From Manis javanica (Eukaryota > Chordata > Mammalia > Pholidota > Manidae), in contig NC_133158.1 of the NCBI RefSeq assembly GCF_040802235.1, forward strand, positions 163,467,401-163,531,400: 64,000 bases of DNA, read 5' to 3'. Shown one piece after another: positions 1 through 11,854 of this stretch. Below the pieces are notes generated by a model, which did not search any database, was not told where the DNA came from, and saw nothing but the letters and a program-made list of their open reading frames with translations. A program made the translations under genes and the position numbers. Within the stretch, counting starts at the first letter, position 1; every line of letters starts with the position of its first letter.

Positions 1-1229
1 AAAAGATAAATTGTTTTTCCTGATTTTCAAATTTGGAGAACTTATGTTTCAATTTGCTCCCAACCTCTAGTCAATTAAAAGAGCAGACTTAAGCTTCCTT
101 CAACCTACTATACTTTAGCCAATGAAAATATGAAGAAATCTAACAATAGTAACAAGCAGAGATGCCCTACAGCAAGAGAGTTGAGTATGTGAAACTTTTT
201 TTCAAAGCCCTCTGCACCACCTCTGTGTTCCTCCTTTGATTTCAACCCTGTGCTTCTTTCATCCCCTACCCTCCCCTAATTTAATCTTCCAAAGGTATTT
301 GTCTTGAAATAAAGGTGACAAATCTATCACTCCCTTTTCTCCATTTCTTCCTGCATTACCTGCAATTCAAGAATCTTCCACCAGGGGGTGGTACTTCATT
401 ACTACAAACTCAGCAATCACTGTGTAAGCCAAAACACCAGGATTTGTTTTATGAGACTCTAGGTGGTAGGATTATAAGGTAAATATTTTTCTGCATCTGT
501 ACACTTTCAAAAGAGAATATGTTTCTTTGATATTCAGAAAATATTTTTGATAATCAAAATATTTTTAAATTATTACAATATAATTATATTATTCAAATAC
601 AAAGACAACAAAATGGATGCTGGGATATTACATTTTATTACCACAAATAAAAGAGTGTATACATGATGAATTCAGGGACTCTGGATGCAATCATGATCTA
701 TCCCTTATCCATCCTATTAAGTGACTATTTACTATTTGAACAGTGGTCATCTTTGTCACCCTACACTCAGTGTGTTAGTTTGGCTCAGAAGAAAGACACC
801 ATGTGCAGCTGCTGCAAAGAATATGAATCCCAGGGACTCCAGTGACTGGTCTCTCCTTTGGCCTTAAGACATCCTTTCAATCTGTCACTGTTGGTCAGTG
901 TGTGTACAACAAAATGTAGAGAAAGGAAAGAGGACAACTGGCATGTTTTTCTTGACTTTATCTTTTTCTTCTCTCAGACTGACAATTGGGACTTTCCATT
1001 TTCACACTAGAACTGCCAGTCTACAAAATTTTTAAAGAGTGAGAATGTCTCCTGCAACTGTGATTACAAAAAACATGGTATGAATATTAGTATTAGGTTT
1101 TAATTTCTCCATGAAAATACTAAGATGGGGAGGTGATATATTGCTAATCCAGCAATCCATTTTTTATAATATATGTTGTGGAAATAAAACGAGTATACAT
1201 ATTAGGAATCCTTGTTACAAAGATGATCC
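1..1229. other. Non-repetitive AT-rich DNA
   Basis: I recognise no repeat family or gene here. A very AT-rich patch lies at about 540-600. The longest open frame, 663-845 on the plus strand, has 60 codons, no family resemblance and no splice context, so I do not call it. A CTCF-like motif at 378-391 is listed separately. Confidence 0.5.
378..391 (+). promoter_or_regulatory. CTCF-like motif
   Basis: The sequence CCACCAGGGGGTGG matches the published CTCF core CCASYAGRKGGCRS at 13 of 14 positions; T replaces C at position 12. It sits in repeat-free DNA. Occupancy cannot be inferred from sequence alone. Confidence 0.4.
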
Positions 1230-1445
1230 AAACAACAAAAATACAAAATCTAAATGGCAACCATTTAAGGACTTGGTTATTTAAATAATGATATCTCCAT
1301 ACTCTGAAACACTAAAAGGTCATTAAAAGGAATGAGAGAAATGTTTATGTGCCGGCATGGAAAGATGTCCACTGATTGGTGCTAAAGGGGAAAAAGAAAA
1401 GCAGCTAATATGAGAGGAGTCACACAAAGCATATTCCTGTGGAAG
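1230..1445 (+). mobile_element. Old L1 3' fragment (L1M-like)
   Basis: The order of words matches the end of ORF2 and the 3' UTR of mammalian L1: low-complexity aaatctaaatggcaacc, then a frame like 'aggaatgagagaaatg', then 'gcatggaaagatgtcca' and 'gctaaaggggaaaaag'. It is highly diverged and has no coding capacity. The subfamily is uncertain. Confidence 0.5.
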
Positions 1446-1834
1446 GAGGCTAGTTAATTAGACTTTTTCTCTGGTTGACTGAAGCTTCAAAGCTAAGAAC
1501 AAAAGGTGATACATATACACCCACTCTAAAGAGAATGTCAGACACACTCACGCAGGACTTGCTAAAAGGCAGCAAAACCAGTCCAGCAAGCATTATGCCA
1601 TACTGATTATAATGAGAAGATGAGTCACCGAAACAGAGTTCACTGAACATCAAGTAGGAATAGAGAACTGGTCTCCACTCTTACTCTTTATTGGAGGGGA
1701 AAGGTTGCCCCCATCAAGGCAGGAAGAGGAGAACTGCTTGGAGAGATTGGGGATGCTTGCAAGGAGGGGCACAGCTTGCTCACCAACTAAAAGTTGAGTT
1801 GCAGAAACTAAGTCCCATCTCAGTGATTGTGGTA

Positions 1835-2352
1835 AACTAGATTTCTATTGAGCAAATATTTCCTCCAATTAACCACCTCCACGGGGGTGTTCTTTCCCAC
1901 CCTGTTAATATTGGCCTTGGTCTTGTGACTTGCTTTGGCCCCATGATGAACAGGATATGCTTACATCCTCACCGCTGGACTTTACTGTCTCAGGACTTGC
2001 TCAGGCCAATGAGATATTAGCAGATGTGGTATGGCAGAAGTTTGAAATGTACATGCATGGTTTGGTTTGTCCTCTTCTACTTCTGTCATCCCCTGAGTAT
2101 GGCTTCCCAGGGTTAGCTGCTTGCGCTTGAGCTCTGGCCCAGAAGGAACACACATGGAAATACCTGAGCCCCACCAGCAGCAAGGAGCTAAGACTGACTG
2201 GAAACCCACACTTGAAGCTGAGCTGCCAAGACAAGGCCAACTTGGATCAGCTGAACTGCAGCTTCATGAGGGTGACAATCACTGTTTATTGTTCCAGGTC
2301 ACTGAGTTCGGGGTGATTTGTTATATAACATTATTGTACCAATAGCTTGACC
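1835..2352 (+). mobile_element. Solo LTR, MaLR/MLT1-type
   Basis: It reads like a diverged MaLR (ERVL-MaLR) LTR on the plus strand. Diagnostic words are 'cttgtgacttgctttggcc' near 1925, 'ggccaatgagatattagcag' near 2005, and the terminal 'ggtcactgagttcggggtg' followed by a short AT-rich end at about 2300-2345. No internal retroviral region flanks it, so it is a solo LTR. The exact subfamily is not resolved by eye. Confidence 0.65.
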
Positions 2353-3410
2353 AAGACAATGGTGGGAGTTCTTCAGAGATCTTGATAATTTACTCTGGCA
2401 GTTTGTGACACAGTGAGCCTAGAGGCTTGTTTGATTTCCACTTTGAAATTTATCAATGTAGAGTCTGGAAAAAGTTGCCCCTAAAGTCTGGACAAGGAGA
2501 GTTGGTACAGAATTGGACGGGCTGCACCGCCATCCTTTGGTGAGGCAGGGAGTGTGAGATTCCCATGTACTGAGTGGACACGGGAGCTACTAGGTTTCAG
2601 CCATCCTGATGGAATCGTACTCAAAAGTAGTGTTGGCCAGGTGGGGAAATCCCCCAGTGAGGGGCTGTGGATGTACCACTGGTGTCAAGACTGGAGGGAA
2701 CAGTAGCCAGAAGCACAGACGTGGGAGGACAGCAAGGAAGAGTAAAATGTCACCATGCCCTCCTTTCTCAGTGGAAGTCCCCAAACTTGGGTCATTGTAA
2801 ACTGGAAAGAGGAGAGAAGTAAGATTTAGATTTGACTAAACCTTTTATACCTGAAAACAGGATTCTTATAACTGAGAAGTAACCAGAAAGCTATGGAATC
2901 TTCTAGAGGTAACATTATGGGGAGAGAAAGAGCTCTGACAGAACATATAGGAGGACAATGACGGGATTTTAAACCATTCAATAAAATGGTTACACCATTA
3001 TATAAATTATACATATGCATATATAGAGAGATATACATGTTATTTATTATATATTAAGTATGCCAATAGGGATGTTTATTTCTATTCCTATTTGAGAAAA
3101 CAAGTAGCCAGGAGGGGTCTGAGCCAGGGCTGTCTGCAGGGCAGGGGGATCCTGCAGTGGGAACAGGCTGCAGCATTTTCCTCTCCTTTGTTCCCTTGGC
3201 TCTAACAATATGGCTCATTCCTCAGCATATTTCCCTTCAAATGTTCAGCCTGTGGCAATGAGATATTTTTATAGCTTTTTATTTAACATCCCCCTGAGAA
3301 TTATAATTTGCTCTTACAGGGTATTACCAAGAATAAGGCAATGAAAACATATTTTAATTGTTCAAGCAATTTGGTTATTCTCTCAGGTAACAGACTGAGA
3401 AGATGGGGAC
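2353..3410. other. Non-repetitive DNA
   Basis: I see no repeat or gene that I can support. An AT-rich stretch with short TA runs lies at about 2990-3060. Short open frames on both strands around 2590-3040 overlap one another and look like chance. Confidence 0.45.
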
Positions 3411-3414
3411 TCTG

Positions 3415-3690
3415 TCTGGTCCATGGCCCAGACTCCCTATGTGACCTTCAGCAATACCCTCAACCTTTCTGGGACTAATTTTCCTCCATGTAGATCCTAA
3501 ACAAGAGATGCCCCAAACATCCTATGTGCCAGGGTGTCTTTCATTGTGGAAAAACCCTGAGCTAGTTGATACTCAGAACATCTGCATTCTAGTCCTTTCT
3601 ATGCCACCAAGGAGCAGTCTGATCCCAAGCAAACAATTTTGTGCCATTGAGTATCAATTTCCTTATCTTTAAAATAAGAACATACGTCAT
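3415..3690 (+). mobile_element. MIR fragments, two in series
   Basis: Two plus-strand MIR cores follow each other. At about 3440-3490 'ctatgtgaccttcagcaa' leads into 'tttctgggactaattttcct'. At about 3575-3685 'tgatcccaagcaaacaa' leads into 'caatttccttatctttaaaa'. Both follow the MIR core order (tgtgacc, ttgggcaag, cctcagtttcc, atctgtaaaa). Confidence 0.55.
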
Positions 3691-3724
3691 CCCTTACTTA
3701 CCTCCCGGGTTGTATGTTGCTTTG

Positions 3725-4150
3725 CATTTGGTTATCTAGTGCTGCATAACATACCATCACAAAACATAGTGACTAAGAACAGCCATCTATTTTGCTCTTG
3801 ATTATGTGGGTCAAGGATTTGGGGGAAGTACAAGCTGGGTGGTTTGCCTTAGCCCTGTGTGGCATCAACTGGGGCCTCTGGGGCTACAGGCTCCAGTTCT
3901 ATCTTCACTCACAAATCTGGAACTGTGATACTTCTTAATCTTTCTCTTTTCCTCTCTCCACATGGCATCTAAACACAGCAGGCAGGGAACAGGAACTTCC
4001 AGCCAGTTAAGAGCTACACCCAAGACTGGAACAGCATAACTTCCACTGGGTTTATTCTGTTTGGTCAAAGTAGTCACAGTCCTATTTAGAACCAAGGGAT
4101 GTAGAAATCAACTTTATCCCTTGAGGTAAGGTCACATTGCAGAAGAGCAA
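3725..4150 (-). mobile_element. Old LTR-like repeat, reversed (MaLR-type)
   Basis: It opens with 'tggttatctagtgctgcata' and 'cacaaaacatagtgactaag', which is the reversed 3' end of a common old mammalian LTR. It continues through 'gaagtacaagctgggtggtt' and 'ggcatctaaacacagcaggc'. The same family appears in the other orientation at 6640-7175. The family name is tentative. Confidence 0.55.
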
Positions 4151-4474
4151 ATGTAATGGTAGGTGTTAGAATCTATTGCGTAGTGTTCTCATTGTTATTC
4201 TGGGCAAAAATTATGAGAGATGTAAGAGTCTCTGAAACATTAAATCTCCATGCATCTATCCAGTGCTACTATGACCCTCATTTACATTTTCCATTTTTAA
4301 TCTGCTTTGGTTAGTGTGGCTTTGAGGTAAACAATGGGTCCATTCCAAACCCAGCTACAGTGGTCTCCAAAGTATTATCTGTCCCTTAGATCAATTCCAT
4401 GTAGAGACCAACATAATTCCTTCAACAGGGGGGTGAAGGGCTCTTTTGGTTGAATGTAGATTTGCTGTATCAGT
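4150..4474. other. Non-repetitive DNA
   Basis: I see no repeat, gene or notable motif in this short stretch between two repeat-like blocks. Confidence 0.4.
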
Positions 4475-4830
4475 CATGACATGCCAGATTGTGATCTAAT
4501 AACTAACAACCCTAAAATCAATGGCTTAAGATAAGAAAAGTGTCCCTCTCACTGTGTGACTATCACAAGTCAGCTGGGGCTCTGCTGCTCTGAGACACGG
4601 CTGATGGAGCATGGAACCTTCTCAGCTTTGCTGGGCACTGTGGCAAGAGGAGGGAGTGTGGCTTCCACCCAGAAATGACATATATCACCTCCACTCACAT
4701 TCCACCCAACAACATAAGTCACATGGGCGCACCTCACCTCAAATGGGCAGGTATGCCCCAGAAGGAGAACATTATTAGAGAACTGCATTCCTAATGCTCA
4801 CACTTGAATTAGACTTTTTCAGGATTCCAT
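4475..4830 (-). mobile_element. Unclassified old interspersed repeat, LTR-like
   Basis: It resembles a common reversed mammalian repeat with 'ctcactgtgtgac', then 'cagctggggctctgctgct', 'cttccacccagaaatgaca' and 'aagtcacatgggcgcacc'. I recall this order from several genomic loci but cannot assign a family without a search. Confidence 0.4.
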
Positions 4831-5195
4831 TCTAGGATTTGTTCAGGGCCCCTTCTCAGTGCACACACAGCTCTACGAAGATACAGAGAGAAAATACATG
4901 CTGTTATGCTATATTCTCTTATATTTTTAGCAAGCCCTTTCTTTGCTGTTTCTTGTCAGAGAACTCCCAGAGGAGTGACAGTGGTTGAAATCCTAACCTT
5001 GCCTAGAGATTTATGGAGAACAAAATGTTCCCTGGGGGTGTTCACAATAGTATCCATCTGCTTCCTCCATAGAACACATGGAGATGCCACACATGACCCA
5101 CATTAGTGAGTCTCCACCCAGACATTCATCTTCTTGGCTTAGATGGTGGTTTATTAACAAGTCAGCACAGCAGAATGGAGCAAGCAATGCAGGAG
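4831..5195. other. Non-repetitive DNA
   Basis: I see nothing I can name. Overlapping open frames of 66-79 codons on both strands look like noise. Confidence 0.4.
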
Positions 5196-5197
5196 CA

Positions 5198-5367
5198 ATC
5201 ACATTGCCTGGGTTCAAAACCACCACTTTGTGGCAGGTAACTATGAGCAATTCGCTTCAATTTTCTCAGTTGCAAAATGACAACAGTAATACTATTTCCC
5301 TTTAGGGGCTGTTATGAGAATCATATGAAATAATATATGTAGAACACAGAATAGTGCCTGGAACTTT
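5198..5367 (+). mobile_element. MIR
   Basis: The MIR core is clear: 'gggttcaaaaccaccac', 'ggcaggtaactatgagcaa', 'ttcaattttctcagttgc', 'gggctgttatgagaatcat' and 'gaacacagaatagtgcctgg' follow the MIR consensus order from the box-B-like region to the LINE-related tail. It is plus strand and nearly full length. Confidence 0.8.
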
Positions 5368-5922
5368 TTTAATTTCTCTTCTTGCAGTGGTGGTACTGTT
5401 ACTTGGCCCAGGTCTGCAAGCCTCTGAGTGGTGCTGACCCCTATGCAAGGACTGATGGTCACACACATATGGCCAGGGCCTTGGTGATCATGTGGGTGAA
5501 CGTAGCCAGCAATTGCTGTGAGGATGATGTGAAGAAGGTTGTGAAAAGCAGAGGTCTCTTACATTTATTTATTATGGAATGAGGCAGTTTTGTGCATGGA
5601 ACAAGGAAGTAGCTCTCCTTATCCAAAAGTGTCTCCCCTACCCACCTGCCAAGATGCCTGATATTTCATCCTTAGAAATTCATTCCTTTAGTTAACCACT
5701 GCCTCATCTAAATGCCTCACAAACATCCACAGAGGTGAATGAGAGACAAAGAGAAGGAGCCTAACCGGAGTAGCCAAGGTGTTTCTAACAGAGACCTTGG
5801 AGAAAAGGACTAGAAATTTCTCCTGCACAGTAAACTCCTGGTCACCAACAAGAGTAACTAAAATCCCACCATGTGTGATGATATTTTAAATTCTTATTAA
5901 AACGCTTTTTTCAACCACACCA
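5368..5922. other. Non-repetitive DNA
   Basis: No repeat or gene is recognised. A 66-codon open frame at 5382-5582 has no family resemblance. Confidence 0.4.
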
Positions 5923-5924
5923 CT

Positions 5925-6190
5925 GAAATGGTTTCTGAACCAGCATTCTCATCTTCAACCAGCCTCCTCCAATAGAGCCTCTGAATTCCTGCCAGGGTGA
6001 CCTTTCTACAAGTAGATGTGATCCTGCCTTCTCTGTTACTTAGTGCAGCACGGGAGGTCCCCCATCATCAAGCTCTTGGCCTGCTCTTCGGCAGTGTCTT
6101 TACTGCCACCTCTGGCCCCTCACCACCAACCAACACTCTAACCCCCACACACAGACGGACTGGCCTGGAGGCACCATATTCATTTTGATC
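5925..6190 (+). mobile_element. L2 fragment
   Basis: It has the pyrimidine-rich style of the L2 LINE 3' half: 'cagggtgacctttctacaag' followed by 'gtgatcctgccttctctgtt' and later 'gccacctctggcccctcac'. It is old and diverged, without a usable reading frame. Confidence 0.5.
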
Positions 6191-6639
6191 TGTTACCTTT
6201 ACAGGAGTTGTCCCCTGTGCATCACCACTTTTAGTGGAAATTGTGGCCTGCGGGATCTGTCCTCCTGCAGGGTTATTACGTGATTCCTGGAGTACCGGTG
6301 ATCACATGACTTGTTTCTTCTAGACAGAAGAGTGGACATGTGACTCAAGCACAGCCAACCAGAGAGCTGCTTTCTCTTGGAAATAAAGTAAGTCCCGGTA
6401 TCTGCAAGTGACCTAAATAAGATAAATCAGAACCTTCCCCTTACAATTTCATTAAATGAAGTGATGTGCATCTTACCTCTGATTAATTAGGGAGATAAAA
6501 TAATGTACACTAGGGGCTGCCAAAAGACATTCTTCCCTCGGTTTGTCAGTTGGAAGGGCTAAAGTAGAAAGGGAAGCAGGAAAGAGAGACTGAGAGGAAA
6601 TGACAGACCTCATTTTCATCCCTGGATCCAGTCAAACCT
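6191..6639. other. Non-repetitive or unrecognised old repeat
   Basis: The words 'ggacatgtgactcaagcac' and 'agccaaccagagagctgc' near 6335-6375 resemble an old dispersed repeat that I cannot name. Nothing else here is supported. Confidence 0.3.
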
Positions 6640-7175
6640 GGTGGCAAATTTAGAAAATATCCACAAATGACTTGACACTCCTCCCTCCAAAAGGTGGTGC
6701 CTAATTCCCTCCTCCTTGCCTATGGGCTGGATTTAGTGACTCCTTTCTCATGAGTAGAATGGGGTAGAAATTATAGAAAGGGACCTGAGGGTACACCTTA
6801 AAGACATTGTGGCTTCTGTCTTGCCCTGTCTTAGATCACCTGCTCTGGGAGAAGCCAGTAGTCATGTCAGAGGACATTCAAGCAGTGCTGAAGAGAGGCC
6901 CATGCGGTGAGGAACCACCAGAGGGGAATGAAGGCCCTGCCCCACAGCTATGTGGGCGAGCCTTCCGGGAAGTGGATCTTTCACCTCTAGGTCAGATGCC
7001 CTGGCCGGTGTCTCACCTGCAACCTCATGAGAGCTCCTGAGCCAGAACAACCCAGTCAAGCTGCTCCCAAACCCCTGACCCACAGAAATTATTACATTAT
7101 GATGCTTGTTGTTTTAAGCTACTGAGTATTGTAGTAATTTGTTTCTCAACATTAGGTGACTAATATATGAAGCAT
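6640..7175 (+). mobile_element. Old solo LTR (MaLR-like)
   Basis: The left part reads 'caaatgacttgacactcctc' and 'gcctaattccctcctccttg', then 'gctggatttagtgactcctt'. The right part has 'gcaacctcatgagagctcct', 'tgagccagaacaacccagtc' and the terminal 'gttgttttaagctactgagt'. The length of about 535 bp suggests an almost complete element. The same family lies reversed at 3725-4150. Confidence 0.65.
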
Positions 7176-7254
7176 CTCCAGGTCCACCTTGAACCCATTT
7201 TTTTCTGTAGCTGAGTTGGGTTTAAATAATTCACATCAAGTATTTCCTTAATCA
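7176..7254. other. Spacer
   Basis: A short stretch between the LTR and the L2 with no recognised content. Confidence 0.4.
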
Positions 7255-7580
7255 GAATGTCACCTTTGCCTGCTCTCCCAACTTTAACCAAGTCCCTGTT
7301 GCCTTCAGATTCTTATTGGTTATCACCTCCTCTGGGAAACTTTACGTGTCCTCCTCCCCTACTCCACCTGTCCAAGCTAGGTGAGGGTCCCTTCTCAGAG
7401 TCCTCCATGCATCCCTTCACTCAGTCCAGCCATTGTCATTTTTGTGGGTCTCTCCAGCTATACTCTGGGCTCCTGAGAACAAGGACCATATCTTTTCACC
7501 ACTGACCCTACATCCCCATTGTTGAGATGAGTTTTTACATATCGAGACCCTCAGTCAATGAACAGACCTGGTCCATGCCC
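7255..7580 (+). mobile_element. L2 3' fragment
   Basis: The order of words follows the L2 3' UTR: 'tgtcacctttgcctgctctc', a pyrimidine-rich block, 'ctgggctcctgagaacaagg', 'accatatcttttcaccactg' and 'accctacatccccattgttg'. This is the end that normally reads 'gagggcagggac...accactgtatccccag'. It is plus strand. Confidence 0.7.
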
Positions 7581-8154
7581 CATTCAGATCTGTGACTGCC
7601 AGGCAGGGTAGACAACTAATGTCAGACTACTCGGAGTTTCCAGGTATAGCACTGAAAATCCTGCATCCCAGAGACAACTCAGTCCTGGGCAAACTGAGAT
7701 GGCCGGTCACCCTACAGTGTCAGTTAAACCAGTTCTCAGCTCCTGTTGCAAGAGCTGGCACCAAGAGCTTGAACATGTGACCATCTCCCAATAATGGCCT
7801 TTGGCAGATAGAAGCCACCTCACTCAGAGATACTGGGAGATTATACCACCAAACTCAGGGGGCAGTGACTGGCTGTTACAGGAATATGAGAGTCCCCCTT
7901 GTCTCAAGGGAGGACAACTCTGTGATGCATTTGTGTTCAGACCCCCTAAGTGGTTTAGATCAAGGTGAGACTACACCTGAGACTACATCCTTGCTCATCC
8001 CTTTCCTCTGCCTATGCTGCTTCCCCTTCATCCTTATGTGATTCTCCTGAGAGCCCCTTCTCAGCACATCACATGTGCCCAAATCCCTGCACCAGGCTCT
8101 GCTTCAAGGGAATCCAAACTAAGATAGTAAATAGTTACTGAATGCATGAATGAA
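7581..8154. other. Non-repetitive DNA
   Basis: No gene or named repeat can be supported. Confidence 0.4.
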
Positions 8155-8278
8155 GAAAATCTTAGTGACTTAACAACTCTGAGCTTCAATTTTCTGATCT
8201 ATAAGCAGAAATAATAATGACTTAGAGACTTGTCACAACAATTAAAGGAAGTGATGTTCACAAAGTGCCCCCAGGAGG
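8155..8278 (+). mobile_element. MIR fragment
   Basis: The core words 'cttagtgacttaacaactct', 'gagcttcaattttctgatc' and 'tgttcacaaagtgccc' give the central and right part of a plus-strand MIR. Confidence 0.7.
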
Positions 8279-9120
8279 GTTTTTTTATAGTAATTCTTCC
8301 ACTCACCTCCCCACAAGAAAACCCATTGCATGGACAATCCCCCACTCTGCCCTTGGGTTCACTAGGCCCTTCCCTTTGCCTACATGACCTACAGCCTTCC
8401 AGTGTGACCCAGCCTATAGGTATGACTGTAGAGAATGAGGTTGTTCCTGAATTTAAGGGAGGTGCTCTCTCTGCAAAAAGCCAGGCAGGTAGACAGGGAG
8501 TGACGGGCAGCCAGCTGGTGTAGGTGTACATTGAAAGCTGTTTGGACTGAAACACATCTTATTAGTTCCTTGAAGGAAAAACTGGCGTGCAGAAAGCCTG
8601 CTAGCAAAGAAATATAAGGTCCAGTCTTGGGGAGAGGTGGTGCCCAGACTTTTCCCACTTTAAGCCTCTCATAGTACGTTTCCCCTCTTGGTGAAGAGGC
8701 CCAAAACATGCACAGGAGCCCGGTGACAGCAGCAGGCCATGTACATGGCAGTGAACAGAGCTTTAGCAGTCAGGCTGCAGTACCTGGCCCCCCCTCCAGC
8801 TGCCCCACAATCGCCTGCCCCTGCTAGACAGGGACCCCCAGTTTACCTCCCTGGGAAATTCAGGGTTCCAGGGAAAACAACGATCTGTGCTCAAGTTAGG
8901 AGTTTAGCAGAGGGACGGCCCTTGACCTTGCTCTAGAACCAAAGGCCTGAGGAGATGGACAACAAGCCCTGGTTACAGCCCTTTGATGGGGAATTGCCAC
9001 TCCTCTATTCCCTAAATGTGTGTGGCAGGTCTCTGGGGTGCCAAAGGGCAGCTCTCAGGATCGAGGGAAGAACTAATCCCAGAAAAATGCCTAAGTTTTA
9101 CCTTAGAAAGAAACAACACT
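8279..9120. other. Non-repetitive DNA
   Basis: No repeat is recognised. Overlapping open frames of 97-118 codons occur on both strands at 8199-8709. They are mutually antisense and resemble no protein I know, so I treat them as chance. Confidence 0.4.
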
Positions 9121-9122
9121 TC

Positions 9123-9292
9123 AGAACCAGGCAGAAAAGCACCAAGTCTAGTCCTGTTCTTGTTGGCTCTGTGACCTCAGGTGAAGTCACATCTCTACAT
9201 CTCTGAGCCTCCATTTACTAATCTATAAAATGGGTATAATATCAATTCTGCTTCAAAAGGCTGTGGGAAGAGGAGTGAACAGCACAGCTACT
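9123..9292 (+). mobile_element. MIR
   Basis: Plus-strand MIR core: 'aagtctagtcctgttcttg', 'gctctgtgacctcaggtgaa', 'gcctccatttactaatctat' and 'aaaatgggtataatatcaat'. Confidence 0.8.
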
Positions 9293-9866
9293 GAACACTG
9301 GGCTCACCACCAGCACTCATGACACAGAAGTTATGGCCTCCTTGAGCCTGAGAACTGAGCCACGGCACTCAGAGGCCAGGCCCACAGGCTCTGGCTATAG
9401 GACCCCCACATTGGCCCCCTGCCCACCCCCTTCCCTCCTGCACACTGAATGGCTCTCCGTGGGGTGCCCTACTGTGGCTAGGGCTGGAGCCATCTGAAGG
9501 CTTGCCTCACCTGGATGTCCTGAGTGGCTCACTCATGGGGCTGGCCGTGGACGCTGGCGGTTGCCCAGGAGCTCAGCTGGAGCCGTTGAGCACAGCAGCT
9601 CCCCATGCCCTTGCCATCATAATGATGGCAGCTGGGTTCTGAGAGGCCGCATTCCAACAGCAAGCCTTCCGGCCCCCGGGGGGGAAACCCCAAGGCTTTG
9701 GATTCTGATGCCGCTAGCCTCGGAAATGACGCACCAGCACTTCCACTACATTCCGCTGGTCAAGAGCGAATCACAGCCAGCCACAGGTGCAAGGTGTGGA
9801 CATCAGGAGGCCTGGCTCACTGGGTGCCTTCTTTGGAGAAATAAATATTAGGGGTGAGACGAGGAA
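9293..9866. other. Non-repetitive, moderately GC-rich DNA
   Basis: No repeat or gene is recognised. A 96-codon open frame at 9561-9851 has no recognisable domain. Confidence 0.4.
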
Positions 9867-9867
9867 G

Positions 9868-10088
9868 ATCAGCATTTACTAAGTGCCTGCTCTGTGCCAG
9901 GCCTGTAAAAAAATGCCACCCTATAATGTCCTCGCAACAACCCCAGAAAGGTGTCTGGCCCCCATTTTAAAAAAAAAAAAGCAAATGAGGTTCAGAAAGA
10001 TTTCATATTTACCCAAGGTCACAAAATGACAGAGCAGGCAGGCCAGAGTGTGAACCCAGGTCTGCATGCTTCTGAGCCTGCGGCTCTC
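9868..10088 (-). mobile_element. MIR, reversed, nearly full length
   Basis: Reads 'agcatttactaagtgcctgc', 'tctgtgccaggcctgtaa', 'tgtcctcgcaacaacccc', 'acccaaggtcacaaaatgac' and 'gtgtgaacccaggtctgcat'. This is the reverse complement of the MIR consensus in correct order. An A-run of 12 interrupts it at 9969-9980. Confidence 0.85.
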
Positions 10089-10089
10089 C

Positions 10090-11652
10090 CCAGGTCAGCC
10101 CGGGCTGTGGGAACTCCCCAGACAACCATCTCCTGGCAGTTCTGCTTCGAGGAACAGAAGATTTCACATGCTGACAATTCCCTTCTCCTTTCCACTTGAC
10201 AACTTGCCCTTTCATTGGAAAGAGGGATGACTCCCAGCTCCTTCCAGTAACACTCGCAGCTCCCTGCTCTGCACATGCAGACGGTGAGGCCCAGGCAGCG
10301 CCTGCCCCCTGACTGCTGGATTAGCTCAGACCCCTGGGTTAGCCAGGAGCAGAAGCAGACTTGCTCCTAGGGCCTCCCTCCTCCCCAACTTTCCTCTTCG
10401 CCTGCCACTCTGATTCTCCGTGGATCTCCCAGCCTACTGTGCCAGCTGTAGGTTCTGTAACTTTTACAAACATGAGCCAGAGCTGGGTCATTGAGCCCGG
10501 ATCTTTTGAAATCCCAGAGAATCATACCAATCTAACGTTGGCAGTAGGTGAGGGGCAAAGTACACCCGATCTGGCACCACAGCTTCATAGCCTGCAACTG
10601 GGAGCTGCAGACCACCCTGGGAGGACCGTTCTGAGTCCAAGGGACCCTAGAAGCTAAAGACCAGGACAGGCGGTAACTCTGGTGGCACTCCTGTGTAAGC
10701 AGCTATGAGCAAGGGCTGAGGTGGGGTGCCAGAGAAGAGTGAGGAGCCCTCCCCACAAGACCTTTAAAAGTTCAGCAGAGTGCTGATATACAAAATCCTT
10801 TTGATAAATACATAAAATACATAAATGAACCCTGTATAACCCCACAGCAGATTTTATAGAAGTATATGAAACACTTTTGGAAGGCGGTATGGTAGGGAAA
10901 AAACTAATTCTATTCATCCAACTTAGCAGCTATTTTATGCGTCCACTACTAGAATGAGCTCACCCACGTGACCATCCAGAGGGGAGACGCGGAAGCTGAG
11001 GAAGCAGGCTTGGCCCTGTGAGCGGACCTATGGGCCACAAGCAGAGGGAGGTTTCAGGGGAAGTGACGGGGGAGGTGCACCTGCAGGCACTCTGAGGCAC
11101 GGTGGCCCTGCCCCTAACATGGCTCCTTCTGCCCCAGGTGCTGATGAGCCTGGCAGGGGAAGGCAAAGCAGGATGGACAGAAGGTTTGAAATGTCTCCGC
11201 CTCAGTTCCTCATCAATAGGCAAAGGCTGAAATGTGAGGAGAGGGCAGGGCTCTCCCCAGCCCCTCTGCACAGACGTGGCTGCCAAGCCAGGAGTACCGC
11301 ATCCCCAGGCAGCCCTCTCAGGTAGGGACCTGAGCCGAATGACCCCCTGCAGCCGCGAAGTCATCGGCATCCTCAGCAGGGTCCTTCTCCTCGGGCTGGA
11401 ATCCATATCCCCAGAGCCCACTGGGGAAGGCCCCGTGGAGAAGGAAGGATGGACTTCCTCCCTTGGGCTCATTTGCAGTCCTGCTTCCAGGAACCACTCT
11501 GTTTTCCCCGATCAGGGCAGTCATGTCCTTGCCTCCTGCTCTCTGAGGCCAGGGCCCTGGGAAAGTAAAATCACCTCCTCCCCAGCCTCTTTCTTCCAAG
11601 AGCACAAAGCACCTTCCTAACTTTTCATATCCCTATTTTATGCTAAAATAAA
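10090..11652. other. Non-repetitive, GC-richer DNA
   Basis: No recognised repeat. The largest frames (minus strand 10960-11472, 170 codons; plus strand 11234-11620, 128 codons) overlap in antisense, carry no recognisable domain and are rich in Ser, Pro, Arg and Gly, as expected from GC-rich noncoding DNA. A hidden exon cannot be excluded. Confidence 0.4.
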
Positions 11653-11654
11653 GC

Positions 11655-11725
11655 TGCTCTAGCTCACTTTCCTCATCTGTTTGATGAGGGATTGAGCTAA
11701 ATAAAGTCTCCTCCCAGGTCGAAAA
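11655..11725 (+). mobile_element. MIR fragment
   Basis: A short core, 'ctcactttcctcatctgttt' followed by 'gatgagggattgagctaaat', matches the middle of MIR. Confidence 0.5.
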
Positions 11726-11854
11726 TCCATGATTTTTCATGTCAGAGTGATGGAGTAAAGTTAAAATGGATTCACCCATAGAAAATTACCTATAATCTTT
11801 TTCATTAGCGTTATTCTCTGCTGCTTTCAATCCCAGGAGTCATTATACTTTCAG

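Noticed and set aside
10960..11472. 170-codon minus-strand frame
   Set aside because: Overlaps a 128-codon plus-strand frame in antisense and sits in GC-rich DNA where stops are rarer. No domain visible.
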